From positions 1 through 22,255 of the forward strand of contig CAYTUI010000021.1 in NCBI GenBank assembly GCA_964441335.1: DNA of 22,255 nt. Reading direction: 5' to 3'. Position numbers and translations under genes: made by a program. This document shows, one piece after another, positions 14,115 through 20,460 of the stretch. The stretch comes from CAYTUI01 sp964441335 (lineage in GTDB: Bacteria > Patescibacteriota > Patescibacteriia > UBA1558 > 2-01-FULL-52-15). The notes under the pieces were generated by a model. That model saw only the letters and a program-made list of their open reading frames with translations, had not been told where the DNA came from and ran no database searches. Position 1 is the first letter of the stretch, and each line of letters begins with the position of its first letter.

Positions 14115-15872
14115 TTATAGTTCAATTGCTCTGGAGCTTATTTTGCTAAGTGTTTTTTCAATAAAATCATTTTCGGCAATATGCAGTAAATCAGCCTGAC
14201 CGCGGACCCGCACAGCTAATTCACCACTGCTGATTTCTTTATCGCCGACCACCAAAACATAAGGAATTTTTTCAGCGGCGGAGTTCCTGATTTTTTTGCC
14301 AATAGACTCGGCGGTGCTGTCTATGTCAACTCTTAAACCTTTATCGGTCAGACGTTTAGCCATTTTTTGACAATGTTCAAAATGATTGTCATTAACCGTT
14401 AATAATTTTATCTGCACCGGAGCCAGCCAAACAGGCAGTTCGCCATTGAGATGTTCCAGCATGACCGAGGTGAATCTTTCAATAGAACCCATAATAGCCG
14501 CGTGAATCATCACAATCCTTTCCTGTTCGCCTTTTTCATTGATGCAGAATAAATCAAACCGGCCGGGCATATTCAAGTCCAACTGAATGGTAGCCACTTG
14601 CCATTCGCGGCCAATAGCGTCAGTCGCCATGAAATCAATTTTTGGTCCGTAAAAAGCCGCCTCACCTACAGCTTCCGCGCAGTTCTCATGCCTTTCTTGA
14701 ATCACTTCTCTTAACTGCTGTTCGGCGTATTCCCAAAGTTGTCTGTCACCCAGATAATTATCCGGTTTAGCTGGATCGCTAAGGGACAGTCTGACGCAAA
14801 GTTTAAAGCCAAAAACGCCGTAAAATGCTTCAATAATATTCCAGATTTTTTTAGCTTCGTCTTTGGCCTGATTTTTTCGGCAAAAGACATGGGCGTCGTC
14901 TTGGGTAAAAGCCAGAACTCTGGATAAACCGTTAAGCTCGCCAGATTGTTCATCACGGTAACACATGGTTGTTTCGCCATAACGTTGCGGCATTTCTCTA
15001 TAACTATGAATTTTTCGTTTAAAGATTTGCGTGTGGTGCGGACAGTTCATCGGCTTCATGGCAAATAGATGCTCTTCGCGTGAGACGATTTTGAATAGGT
15101 CATTTTGAAATTTGTCCCAGTGGCCACTGGTTTCGTAAAGTTCTTTTTTGGTGATGTGGGGAATAGTAACATGCTCATAGCCATAAGGTTTTCTTAATTC
15201 CCAAACAAAATTATCCAGCAGTGTTCGAACCATAGTGCCTTTGGGCGTCCAGAGTGGTAAACCCGCTCCGACCAATTCGGAGAAAGTAAATAAATCCAGT
15301 TGCTTGCCCAACTTACGGTGATCCCTTTCTTTGGCCTCCTTAATCATTTTTAAGTAGGCTTCCAGTTTCTCCGGCGTTTCAAAAGACAAGCCGTAGATTC
15401 TGGTCAACATATCTTTTTTTTCGTCGCCCCGCCAATAAGCACCGGCCACGCTTTGCAGAGTAAATGATTTGGGATCAATATCTGAAGTATTAGTTACATG
15501 ACCACCTTCGCACAGCTGGGTGCTGGTTCCGATTCTATAAAACTGAACTTCATCATTATCGTTCTGATAGTGTTCATTTATCAGTTCAGTTTTGTATGGA
15601 TCGTTTTTATAGAATTCCAAAGCTTTGGCCTTGGTCATAGTTTCTCTGGAAAACTCCAGCTTTTTCTTAACCATTTCCTTCATTCTTTTGTCCGGTTTCG
15701 GTAAATCTTCATCCGACAGTTTTTCCGGCAGAGCATAGTCCTGATAAAAACCATTATCAATTGCCGGTCCAACTCCCAGTCCGGCTTGAGGAAAACGTTC
15801 CTGAATGACTGCTGTTAGGATGTGGGAGAGAGAATGACGAACTTTTTCAATTTGTGATTTGTCGTTGGACAT
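14115..15872 (-). CDS. thrS: threonyl-tRNA synthetase lacking the TGS domain
   Basis: Charges tRNA-Thr. 585 residues. It starts almost directly at the N2 editing domain, so the N-terminal TGS (N1) domain of about 60 residues is absent. Editing-site residues are present: HSLSH (His13, His17) and CEGGH (Cys121, His125). The class II core has MNCPHH (zinc Cys277), RDEQSGELNGLSRVLAFTQDDAHVF (motif 2 region) and MIHAAIMGSIERF (motif 3 region). The anticodon-binding domain covers about the last 100 residues. The gene is preceded by a T-box leader and followed by guaB after 4 bases. No SD lies close to the ATG; a purine-rich AAAGGAGAGG is about 30 bases upstream. Confidence 0.97.
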   Translation of the reverse strand: MSNDKSQIEKVRHSLSHILTAVIQERFPQAGLGVGPAIDNGFYQDYALPEKLSDEDLPKPDKRMKEMVKKKLEFSRETMTKAKALEFYKNDPYKTELINEHYQNDNDEVQFYRIGTSTQLCEGGHVTNTSDIDPKSFTLQSVAGAYWRGDEKKDMLTRIYGLSFETPEKLEAYLKMIKEAKERDHRKLGKQLDLFTFSELVGAGLPLWTPKGTMVRTLLDNFVWELRKPYGYEHVTIPHITKKELYETSGHWDKFQNDLFKIVSREEHLFAMKPMNCPHHTQIFKRKIHSYREMPQRYGETTMCYRDEQSGELNGLSRVLAFTQDDAHVFCRKNQAKDEAKKIWNIIEAFYGVFGFKLCVRLSLSDPAKPDNYLGDRQLWEYAEQQLREVIQERHENCAEAVGEAAFYGPKIDFMATDAIGREWQVATIQLDLNMPGRFDLFCINEKGEQERIVMIHAAIMGSIERFTSVMLEHLNGELPVWLAPVQIKLLTVNDNHFEHCQKMAKRLTDKGLRVDIDSTAESIGKKIRNSAAEKIPYVLVVGDKEISSGELAVRVRGQADLLHIAENDFIEKTLSKISSRAIEL

Positions 15873-15916
15873 TGGTTTGAAATTAATTCAGAAGTTAGAG
15901 ATCCTCTCCTTTAATT

Positions 15917-15937
15917 CCTCCCCTTGAAAAGGGGAGG
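15917..15937. repeat. AAGGGGAGG palindrome in the thrS 5' UTR
   Basis: CCTCCCCTT (15917-15925), three-base loop, AAGGGGAGG (15929-15937). It lies between the T-box terminator and the thrS ATG, so it is part of the read-through mRNA. A relative of the hairpins at 7353 and 11337. Confidence 0.65.
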
Positions 15938-15973
15938 TTTGCCCCGTAGCTCGAGAGCGATGAGCTAGGGTTT

Positions 15974-16007
15974 GAAAATAAAATAACCCAAGACAGTTAG
16001 TCTTGGG
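15974..16007 (-). terminator. T-box regulated intrinsic terminator
   Basis: An 8-bp perfect stem CCCAAGAC (16007-16000) with GTCTTGGG (15994-15987), loop TAACT, then TTATTTTATTTTC. Its 5' arm overlaps the 3' arm of the antiterminator. Confidence 0.85.
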
Positions 16008-16163
16008 GTCCCTCGACTTCGCCCCGCGATGCGGGGCTTCGCTCGGGACGGTTCCACCCAATTTCCCCGACCAGAGGCCGGAGCACTTAATTTATTGGTT
16101 TAGCTTGATTGCTCAAGAGCCTTTGACGGGCTAGCTGATTGGTTTTCAGCTCAATCACCAAGC
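15974..16163 (-). promoter_or_regulatory. T-box riboswitch (tRNA-Thr sensing leader of thrS)
   Basis: On the minus strand the leader contains the T-box core GGGTGGAACC. The 7-base bulge TGGAACC (16056-16050) is flanked by TTGGG (16061-16057) and GTCCC (16049-16045). These pair exactly with CCCAA (16007-16003) and GGGAC (16012-16008), forming the antiterminator. The same CCCAA is the 5' arm of a terminator, CCCAAGAC/GTCTTGGG (16007-15987), followed by a T-rich tract to 15974, so the two folds exclude each other. A Stem III-like hairpin CCGGCC-TCT-GGTCGG (16081-16067) precedes the T-box. Upstream, a hairpin AGCTG/CAGCT (16151-16133) holds ACC, a Thr codon followed by A, in its loop; a second ACC is at 16099-16097. 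Uncharged tRNA-Thr should pair through its NCCA end with the bulge and turn on thrS and guaB. Confidence 0.9.
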
Positions 16164-16169
16164 AGAGTT

Positions 16170-16197
16170 ATTTTATACCTTGCGGAAATAATGTCAA
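16170..16197 (-). promoter_or_regulatory. promoter of the thrS T-box transcript
   Basis: TTGACA (16197-16192), a 16-base spacer, TAAAAT (16175-16170) on the minus strand. The predicted start near 16163 coincides with the beginning of the folded leader. Confidence 0.7.
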
Positions 16198-16209
16198 ATT
16201 GTTGAGACA

Positions 16210-16238
16210 TTGACTCCGACTAATCTTTGTTGTATATT
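16210..16238 (+). promoter_or_regulatory. promoter of the GC-rich three-gene cassette
   Basis: TTGACT (16210-16215), a 17-base spacer, TATATT (16233-16238). It stands back to back with the thrS promoter; the two -35 boxes are 12 bases apart. A small ACAAG/CTTGT hairpin (16248-16260) lies in the 5' UTR. Confidence 0.65.
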
Positions 16239-16284
16239 TATTCGTTCACAAGTACCTTGTTACCATAGAAAAGGAGGAGTCTGA

Positions 16285-16767
16285 ATGTCAGTCAGAGTGC
16301 TCGTTGGTGGTGAAGTTCTGGACTGGAATGGTGTGAAATACCATTTGCATCCCAACGGTGGGGGTTTGGTCGCCGATTCTGCCAAGGTTCACGCCTCGGC
16401 CCGTATCGGTATCTGTTCTTTGATCGGACCAGATACCGAAGTAGGCGAGAACGTGGTGGTGGATCCCTGTACCGTTATCCGATCCTTTTGTCGGATAGGA
16501 ATCGGTGTGCAGGTAGGCGACCGGGTGGAGATCAGTAATGGCGTCATCATTGAGAGTGACGCGCGTATCCAGCCCCGTGTGTTTCTCGGGCCTTCTGTCA
16601 TCGTCGGGCGAAGCTGTCAGGTTCGCCACGGGGCATACATTGGGGCCGGCGTCATGATCGGCGCCGATACGACAGTTGACCCCAACACTCGGGTTCCCGA
16701 GCTGGAGCACGAGAATTTGCATTTGCCGTCGAAAGAGTCAGATGCTTTTCAAGGAGGTGCTCTGTGA
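16285..16767 (+). CDS. left-handed beta-helix (hexapeptide-repeat) protein
   Basis: 160 residues. From about residue 29 to 137 the chain reads as about 18 hexapeptides with an aliphatic residue at position 1 and small residues inside, for example VHASAR, IGICSL, IGPDTE, VGENVV, IGAGVM, IGADTT. This predicts roughly six coils of a left-handed beta-helix as in LpxA, DapD and gamma-carbonic-anhydrase-like proteins. A His occurs in VRHGAYIGAG, but no acyltransferase signature is certain, so the role could be enzymatic or structural. A strong SD AAGGAGG (16271-16277) lies 7 bases before the ATG. First gene of a GC-rich cassette with composition and initiation signals unlike its neighbours; it overlaps the next gene by 4 bases (GTGA). 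Confidence 0.8.
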   Translation: MSVRVLVGGEVLDWNGVKYHLHPNGGGLVADSAKVHASARIGICSLIGPDTEVGENVVVDPCTVIRSFCRIGIGVQVGDRVEISNGVIIESDARIQPRVFLGPSVIVGRSCQVRHGAYIGAGVMIGADTTVDPNTRVPELEHENLHLPSKESDAFQGGAL

Positions 16768-17072
16768 TTCACAAGACAGTTCAGATTCAGTGCAGTGGTC
16801 GCGGTCCTACCGGTGAAACGGTATTGCCCGAGCCAATCGCGGTTCAGGTTTCCTTGACCCAACACGAACCGCGAGGAATGGTCAGCGTCGGTCCGCAGGA
16901 GTGTCCGCACAATACCGGAGGTCATGGCCAGCGCTGTTTGGCCCCGCATCCTGGACAGGATAAGGTTGGGGTTTGTCCATTCAGCTTTGACTACCCCTAC
17001 GCACGCGAGTTCCCCGGCTGGACAGCCGCGAAAGAGCTGCAGTCGGTGCTTGGTGAGTTTGAGACCACGTAG
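16764..17072 (+). CDS. small Cys/His-containing hypothetical protein
   Basis: 102 residues from a GTG start that overlaps the previous stop (GTGA) and follows SD AAGGAGG at 16751-16757. No family recognised. The middle holds ECPHNTGGHGQRC, APHPG and GVCPFSFDYPY (about 46-77), so three Cys and three His in some 30 residues could bind zinc. This is only a residue pattern. A longer open frame on the opposite strand (16749-17147) covers it, but that frame has no SD or operon context. The plus-strand reading is preferred because of the SD and the stop/start overlap. Confidence 0.65.
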   Translation: MIHKTVQIQCSGRGPTGETVLPEPIAVQVSLTQHEPRGMVSVGPQECPHNTGGHGQRCLAPHPGQDKVGVCPFSFDYPYAREFPGWTAAKELQSVLGEFETT

Positions 17073-17090
17073 AGAAAAGGAGGTGCTACA

Positions 17091-17582
17091 GTGACAACAA
17101 GTTTCATGAAAAGGGCGCTGGGTATGAGGCCGGTGATGGGTGGTCACGGAGGCCCATCATGGTGGAATTCACACGGACGCAAGCTGACGGTCAAGAGCTA
17201 CGACGTTGATCAGGGTGTGATTCTGGAAGCGTCCGCTGCCCGGCTGCAAATTCACCCCATAACAGACTATCCCGATGCCTGGCAGGTCATCTGGCGCGTC
17301 AAGTACAGCCCTTCGTCCTGGGTTGAGGGTCGGATTGAGTTTCTTACCGAGGAACTGGAAGCCGCCTTCGGCCTGTCAGAACTGTCCGGTTACTCCGGCG
17401 ACTGGCTGATCAGTAACTACGGCGCCGATGCTGCCCAGCAGGGCAAGTTCATCCGCTACCAAGAATTCCTGAACATCGCCAATCCCGGTACCGGCCACGA
17501 CGGCGATCTCAACATCTCGGTGGAGGTTGACGAGATCATTCAGCAGGCTGTCGGGCACATCATCAACCTCCGGAAGAAGTAG
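17091..17582 (+). CDS. hypothetical protein, third gene of the GC-rich cassette
   Basis: 163 residues, GTG start, with SD AAGGAGG (17077-17083) 7 bases upstream, the third copy in this cassette. No family recognised. The N-terminus is basic and Gly/Met-rich (MKRALGMRPVMGGHGG). A likely beta-rich middle (KLTVKSYDVDQGVILEASA; WQVIWRVKYSPSSWVEGRIEF) is followed by acidic and helical C-terminal segments (VEVDEIIQQAVGHIINLRKK). No signal peptide or membrane segment. It ends just before two hairpins that close the cassette. Codon choice is GC-ending, unlike the core genes. Confidence 0.65.
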   Translation: MTTSFMKRALGMRPVMGGHGGPSWWNSHGRKLTVKSYDVDQGVILEASAARLQIHPITDYPDAWQVIWRVKYSPSSWVEGRIEFLTEELEAAFGLSELSGYSGDWLISNYGADAAQQGKFIRYQEFLNIANPGTGHDGDLNISVEVDEIIQQAVGHIINLRKK

Positions 17583-17634
17583 ACGGTCTTCGTCTACCTA
17601 AGAGCCGCCCGGTCAAAAGACTGGACGGCTCTTA
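17580..17634 (+). terminator. paired hairpins closing the GC-rich cassette
   Basis: A 6-bp hairpin TAGACG/CGTCTA (17580-17596) starts at the stop codon. It is followed by TAAGAGCCG (17599-17607) pairing with CGGCTCTTA (17626-17634) around an inner CCGGTC-AAAA-GACTGG. There is no real T-tract after it, so efficiency as an intrinsic terminator is uncertain. Confidence 0.55.
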
Positions 17635-17695
17635 AAATTGCTTAAGAAATCGGGGATGGAGGAGTAAGAGAAATCATTTAAAAGTTAATAGTTTA

Positions 17696-18880
17696 TTATG
17701 TATTTAATGATTTTGGTACGAAATTGTTATCTTCAAGTGATTTAACAACACCCCGTAAAAGATAATTATTCACAAAACCAATAGTGTAAACACGCCCAGA
17801 TTCTTTAAGTGGTCGAAGCATGCCTTTATCTTTTAGTCTTTTAATAATTCTTGAACGTTGAACAGCTGATTCTTTTCCAATAATTCTATTTAAATCCGAG
17901 GATTTTAGTGTCATTTCATCATCTTTAACTAAAGCTTCAAGAATCTCGTGCTCCCTTGTGGTTATTTGTTGTCTATCAAGTGCGAATGTAAGTGCCGGGA
18001 GGAGTACTTTTTCGGTCGTATATTGTATATTAAGTAAGTTATCAATTTTTTCAATTTCATTTTTAAGACCATAAAGAACATACTCACACCACAAGAGTAT
18101 TTGACTTGATTCGCCAGTATCTGCTTTCGACAGCATTTCATTATATTTGTCCCGATCCATACAAAATATTGCAGTAGGATTTAGAATGCGACCAGTTTGA
18201 ACCTTAAAGCCTTGTTTGATAAGCATTGCGTATGTAAACATTCGAATCATTCTCCCATTGCCATTGTCAAAAGGATGTATCCATGTCATACGATGGTGTG
18301 CTAGCGCTGTAACGAGCAGATCATCTTTTTGATCACGTTTAATATTTATAAAGTTAAGCAGTTCATCAAAATACTCTGGAACTTTTATGGCCTCCGGTAA
18401 AACTAAATTTGATTTTTGAATACTAACGGGTATTGGTCGTAATTCGCCAGGATAGCGCGAGCCCTCGCCTTTCATAGGAGGTGTTAGACCATCAACAATA
18501 ATTTTGTGTATTTCTAAAACATGTGAACGATTGATTCTGGTTCCAGTATGTATGTTTTTCTCTATGAAATCTATAGCCCGATCAATATTAAAAATTTCTC
18601 GCATTTGTTCTTCCTGTGTATCTTTCGGAATTTTTTCTATAACTTTTTCGACAAATTCGGCAAGCGTCGTTCTATTACCCTCGATTCTAGTAGATCCAAG
18701 GCTTTCTAACCAATGAAAAATCTCTTTGAGTTGAAAAAATATGTAAGGTGGCACCGAACCCCCGAGACGTTTTACGCGTAACCTCTCAAGTTCAACGATA
18801 GTACTGGCTAGATTAGAGTTCCATTTAGGCTCGTGTAATTTTAGGGGTATGTCTTTAAATGTTCTTTTATTATTTTCCAT
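17696..18880 (-). CDS. Fic-family protein AMP-transferase with N-terminal inhibitory motif and C-terminal winged helix
   Basis: 394 residues from the ATG at 18880. The Fic motif HPFDNGNGRMIR (202-213) is complete, with catalytic His and both Arg. The typical PGELR upstream segment (GSRYPGELRPIPV) is present. Near the N-terminus STRIEG (63-68) fits the [S/T]xxxE[G/N] inhibitory motif, so this is a class II self-inhibited Fic protein. The last ~110 residues look like a winged-helix DNA-binding region (TTREHEILEALV... DLNRIIGKESAVQRSRIIKRLKDKGML). Such proteins usually AMPylate a protein target; the target is unknown. The ATG at 18889 lies within the -10 box, which favours 18880. The gene is AT-richer than the core genes and has no partner antitoxin. 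Confidence 0.9.
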   Translation of the reverse strand: MENNKRTFKDIPLKLHEPKWNSNLASTIVELERLRVKRLGGSVPPYIFFQLKEIFHWLESLGSTRIEGNRTTLAEFVEKVIEKIPKDTQEEQMREIFNIDRAIDFIEKNIHTGTRINRSHVLEIHKIIVDGLTPPMKGEGSRYPGELRPIPVSIQKSNLVLPEAIKVPEYFDELLNFINIKRDQKDDLLVTALAHHRMTWIHPFDNGNGRMIRMFTYAMLIKQGFKVQTGRILNPTAIFCMDRDKYNEMLSKADTGESSQILLWCEYVLYGLKNEIEKIDNLLNIQYTTEKVLLPALTFALDRQQITTREHEILEALVKDDEMTLKSSDLNRIIGKESAVQRSRIIKRLKDKGMLRPLKESGRVYTIGFVNNYLLRGVVKSLEDNNFVPKSLNT

Positions 18881-18887
18881 ATTTAAC

Positions 18888-18916
18888 ATTATATACTATA
18901 AAGTCCTTAAAAACAA
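18888..18916 (-). promoter_or_regulatory. fic promoter, leaderless type
   Basis: TTGTTT (18916-18911), a 17-base spacer, TATAAT (18893-18888), then 7 bases to the ATG at 18880. Transcription would begin at or beside the start codon. Confidence 0.6.
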
Positions 18917-19193
18917 GCATATTTAAGCCTATGTGGGAAGCGCACATTTAACATATTTGCAATATCACATTTATCTTTAAAATAGCATAGAACTTATCAA
19001 CAAATGTTTTGATTTTGATCAAGAAGATTGTCATAGGGTAACATTGGTAAGTAAGTGCACTATTTAACCAAACGGATGAGAACATCCTACGTCCCGACCG
19101 AGCTACGGTATAATTATACTCCGAAGAGGAATGGAGGGGTATCACCATTTAAGTGGACAAGTAATTTGGGTAAAGCCTTGATGATTTCTAATT
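18917..19193. other. spacer without a convincing gene
   Basis: About 280 bases between fic and the zinc-ribbon gene. It contains a 12-bp palindrome GTATAATTATAC (19108-19119) and the 14-mer AACGGATGAGAACA (19071-19084), which recurs with one change at 20078-20091. A 66-codon frame on the minus strand has no initiation signal or recognisable product and is not called. Confidence 0.5.
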
Positions 19194-19517
19194 TTAACCA
19201 TGTTTCCACCACATGCCAAATTTAGCAATCATCACCCCGATGAAACCTATAATGAATATGAATATGCTTAGGCCAATAGTATTACTATTTTTATTACTTG
19301 CGCCAGCCATAAACGTGAAGGCGGCAATAACACAGATAAAAATAGATATTGCAAAAATAGCCTTCCATTTTTTTGATGTTCGCTCCACTGTATCTATTCT
19401 GGTTACGGTTTCGATGGGTTGGCTTGGCTGAGTGGCGACGGGGTTGCCACAATGAGGACATAGAGTAGCTTTGCCTGATACATCCTGTTTACATTCGGAA
19501 CATTTAATTAGCGCCAT
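19194..19517 (-). CDS. zinc-ribbon membrane protein
   Basis: 107 residues. An N-terminal zinc ribbon (CSEC at 6-9, CPHC at 20-23) is followed by a polar linker and two predicted membrane helices (about 52-72 and 81-101). This layout is common among small bacterial proteins with a cytoplasmic zinc-ribbon domain; the function is unknown. Part of the AT-rich minus-strand block after fic. No SD; AT-rich sequence immediately precedes the ATG. Confidence 0.75.
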   Translation of the reverse strand: MALIKCSECKQDVSGKATLCPHCGNPVATQPSQPIETVTRIDTVERTSKKWKAIFAISIFICVIAAFTFMAGASNKNSNTIGLSIFIFIIGFIGVMIAKFGMWWKHG

Positions 19518-19571
19518 ATCTATTTATTAAATGATTAAATTCAATTTATTGAAGCAAGAGAGATATTCGAT

Positions 19572-20080
19572 GTTGTGCGAAGTTTGTTTATTTTTTAATC
19601 CAGGTATACGGATTTGTCACGGCGTTAGATTGCGCTGACCATGAGTGATGTGCATAAATCTGACCTTTTGCTGCTCGCTGAAATTCAATAAAACCCCAAC
19701 CATCCGGACTGTGTACATAATACCCCTTTCCATAATCTCTTAACGAACGGCTTACCTCTAGCCTACCAGTAAATGTTGTCTTGTCGCCGATTCTAATACC
19801 GTCTAGGTGTAGAAAATTTTTTTCAGTCTTCAAAGTAATATCAAATATTGGATCTTGATCCTTCTTATATTTTTCGTAAACATAGTAATTACCAGCGTAA
19901 TCCTTTTCGATTTGATTGTAGAATTTTAAAAGACCCAGTGATTTAATGAGACCAAATATACCTGTAACAAAAAGACTAGACATTACCCCAGTGAAGACAC
20001 CAACATTAATTCCGGTATAGTTACTGCTATAAATTTCTAAAATTGTTTTCAACATGGTAAATATGCAAACTTCGCACAAC
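19572..20080. repeat. 15-bp inverted repeats flanking the 19588-20055 gene
   Basis: GTTGTGCGAAGTTTG at 19572-19586 and its exact reverse complement at 20066-20080. One copy sits 1 base beyond the stop codon and the other 10 bases before the ATG. No target-site duplication is visible outside them. Confidence 0.8.
19588..20055 (-). CDS. membrane-anchored hypothetical protein
   Basis: 155 residues from the ATG at 20055; a TTG at 20079 would add 8 residues but lies in the flanking repeat. One hydrophobic segment near the N-terminus (VGVFTGVMSSLFVTGIFGLI, about 18-37) is followed by a soluble domain of about 110 residues, likely beta-rich and aromatic (NYYVYEKYKK; GKGYYVHSPDGWGFIEF; AHHSWSAQ). 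Not recognised. The C-terminal domain could be a lipocalin-like or SMODS-associated type effector-side sensor, but this is speculation. The gene is enclosed by a 15-bp inverted repeat, which suggests a unit that moved or a long-range mRNA pairing. Confidence 0.65.
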   Translation of the reverse strand: MLKTILEIYSSNYTGINVGVFTGVMSSLFVTGIFGLIKSLGLLKFYNQIEKDYAGNYYVYEKYKKDQDPIFDITLKTEKNFLHLDGIRIGDKTTFTGRLEVSRSLRDYGKGYYVHSPDGWGFIEFQRAAKGQIYAHHSWSAQSNAVTNPYTWIKK

Positions 20081-20188
20081 GGATGAGGACAGCCGAAGTT
20101 GCGAAGTGAGCGGCGTGGTCAAATTACGAGCAGTAGCGAGCTACCACGTAAGCGAACGAGCAATTTAGATAGACTTGAACGGGCGAGT
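20081..20188. repeat. GC-rich repeat-like spacer
   Basis: Contains the 13-mer GAGCGGCGTGGTC (20108-20120), also found as part of the palindrome at 7214-7226. It also holds an imperfect palindrome around GTAGCGAGCTAC and several GCGAAG/GCGAAC units. No gene seen. Confidence 0.5.
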
Positions 20189-20371
20189 TTATTTTGACAA
20201 GTCCACCGCTGGCCATTCTCCGCCTCGTTTATTTAGGCAGGCAGAACAAAGGGCGGTAATTTGTCCTGTTTCTTTTTCTTTCTGTTCGCAAAATTTTATT
20301 TCCATTTCGTTTAGCAACTTTCCGCAATCCTGGCAATCTTCGTATAGTGTTTTTGATTCATCTTTATTCAT
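20189..20371 (-). CDS. small treble-clef/zinc-ribbon-like protein
   Basis: 60 residues, acidic. CQDC (13-16) and CSAC (42-45) form two CxxC pairs separated by a charged helix, with an extra Cys28. This is the pattern of a small zinc-binding protein. A TATAAT (20391-20386) lies 14 bases before the ATG. Function unknown; the two knuckles make it unlikely to be a chance frame. Confidence 0.6.
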   Translation of the reverse strand: MNKDESKTLYEDCQDCGKLLNEMEIKFCEQKEKETGQITALCSACLNKRGGEWPAVDLSK

Positions 20372-20460
20372 AAGTATCTTAATTAATTATACTTGCAAAG
20401 TGAAAGTGTATTGGCAAATCGATGTTAGGTGATATATTGAAGAGTTTTACCTTGTGCTGG

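Noticed and set aside
14111..14125. TTG start at 14125 for guaB
   Set aside because: It would overlap the thrS end. The ATG at 14110 gives the usual IMPDH N-terminus four residues before the conserved LALTYDDVLL.
16288..16722. 144-codon minus-strand frame opposite the beta-helix gene
   Set aside because: Antisense shadow of a repetitive hexapeptide gene. The plus-strand product has a clear fold signature.
16749..17147. 132-codon minus-strand frame opposite the second cassette gene
   Set aside because: Long antisense frames are expected in GC-rich DNA. The plus strand has SDs and start/stop overlaps; this frame has neither.
18948..19148. 66-codon minus-strand frame in the fic spacer
   Set aside because: No initiation signal, low-complexity AT-rich translation, no recognisable domain.
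19588..20080. Insertion sequence
   Set aside because: The enclosed gene is not a transposase and no target duplication is visible. Kept as an inverted-repeat observation only.
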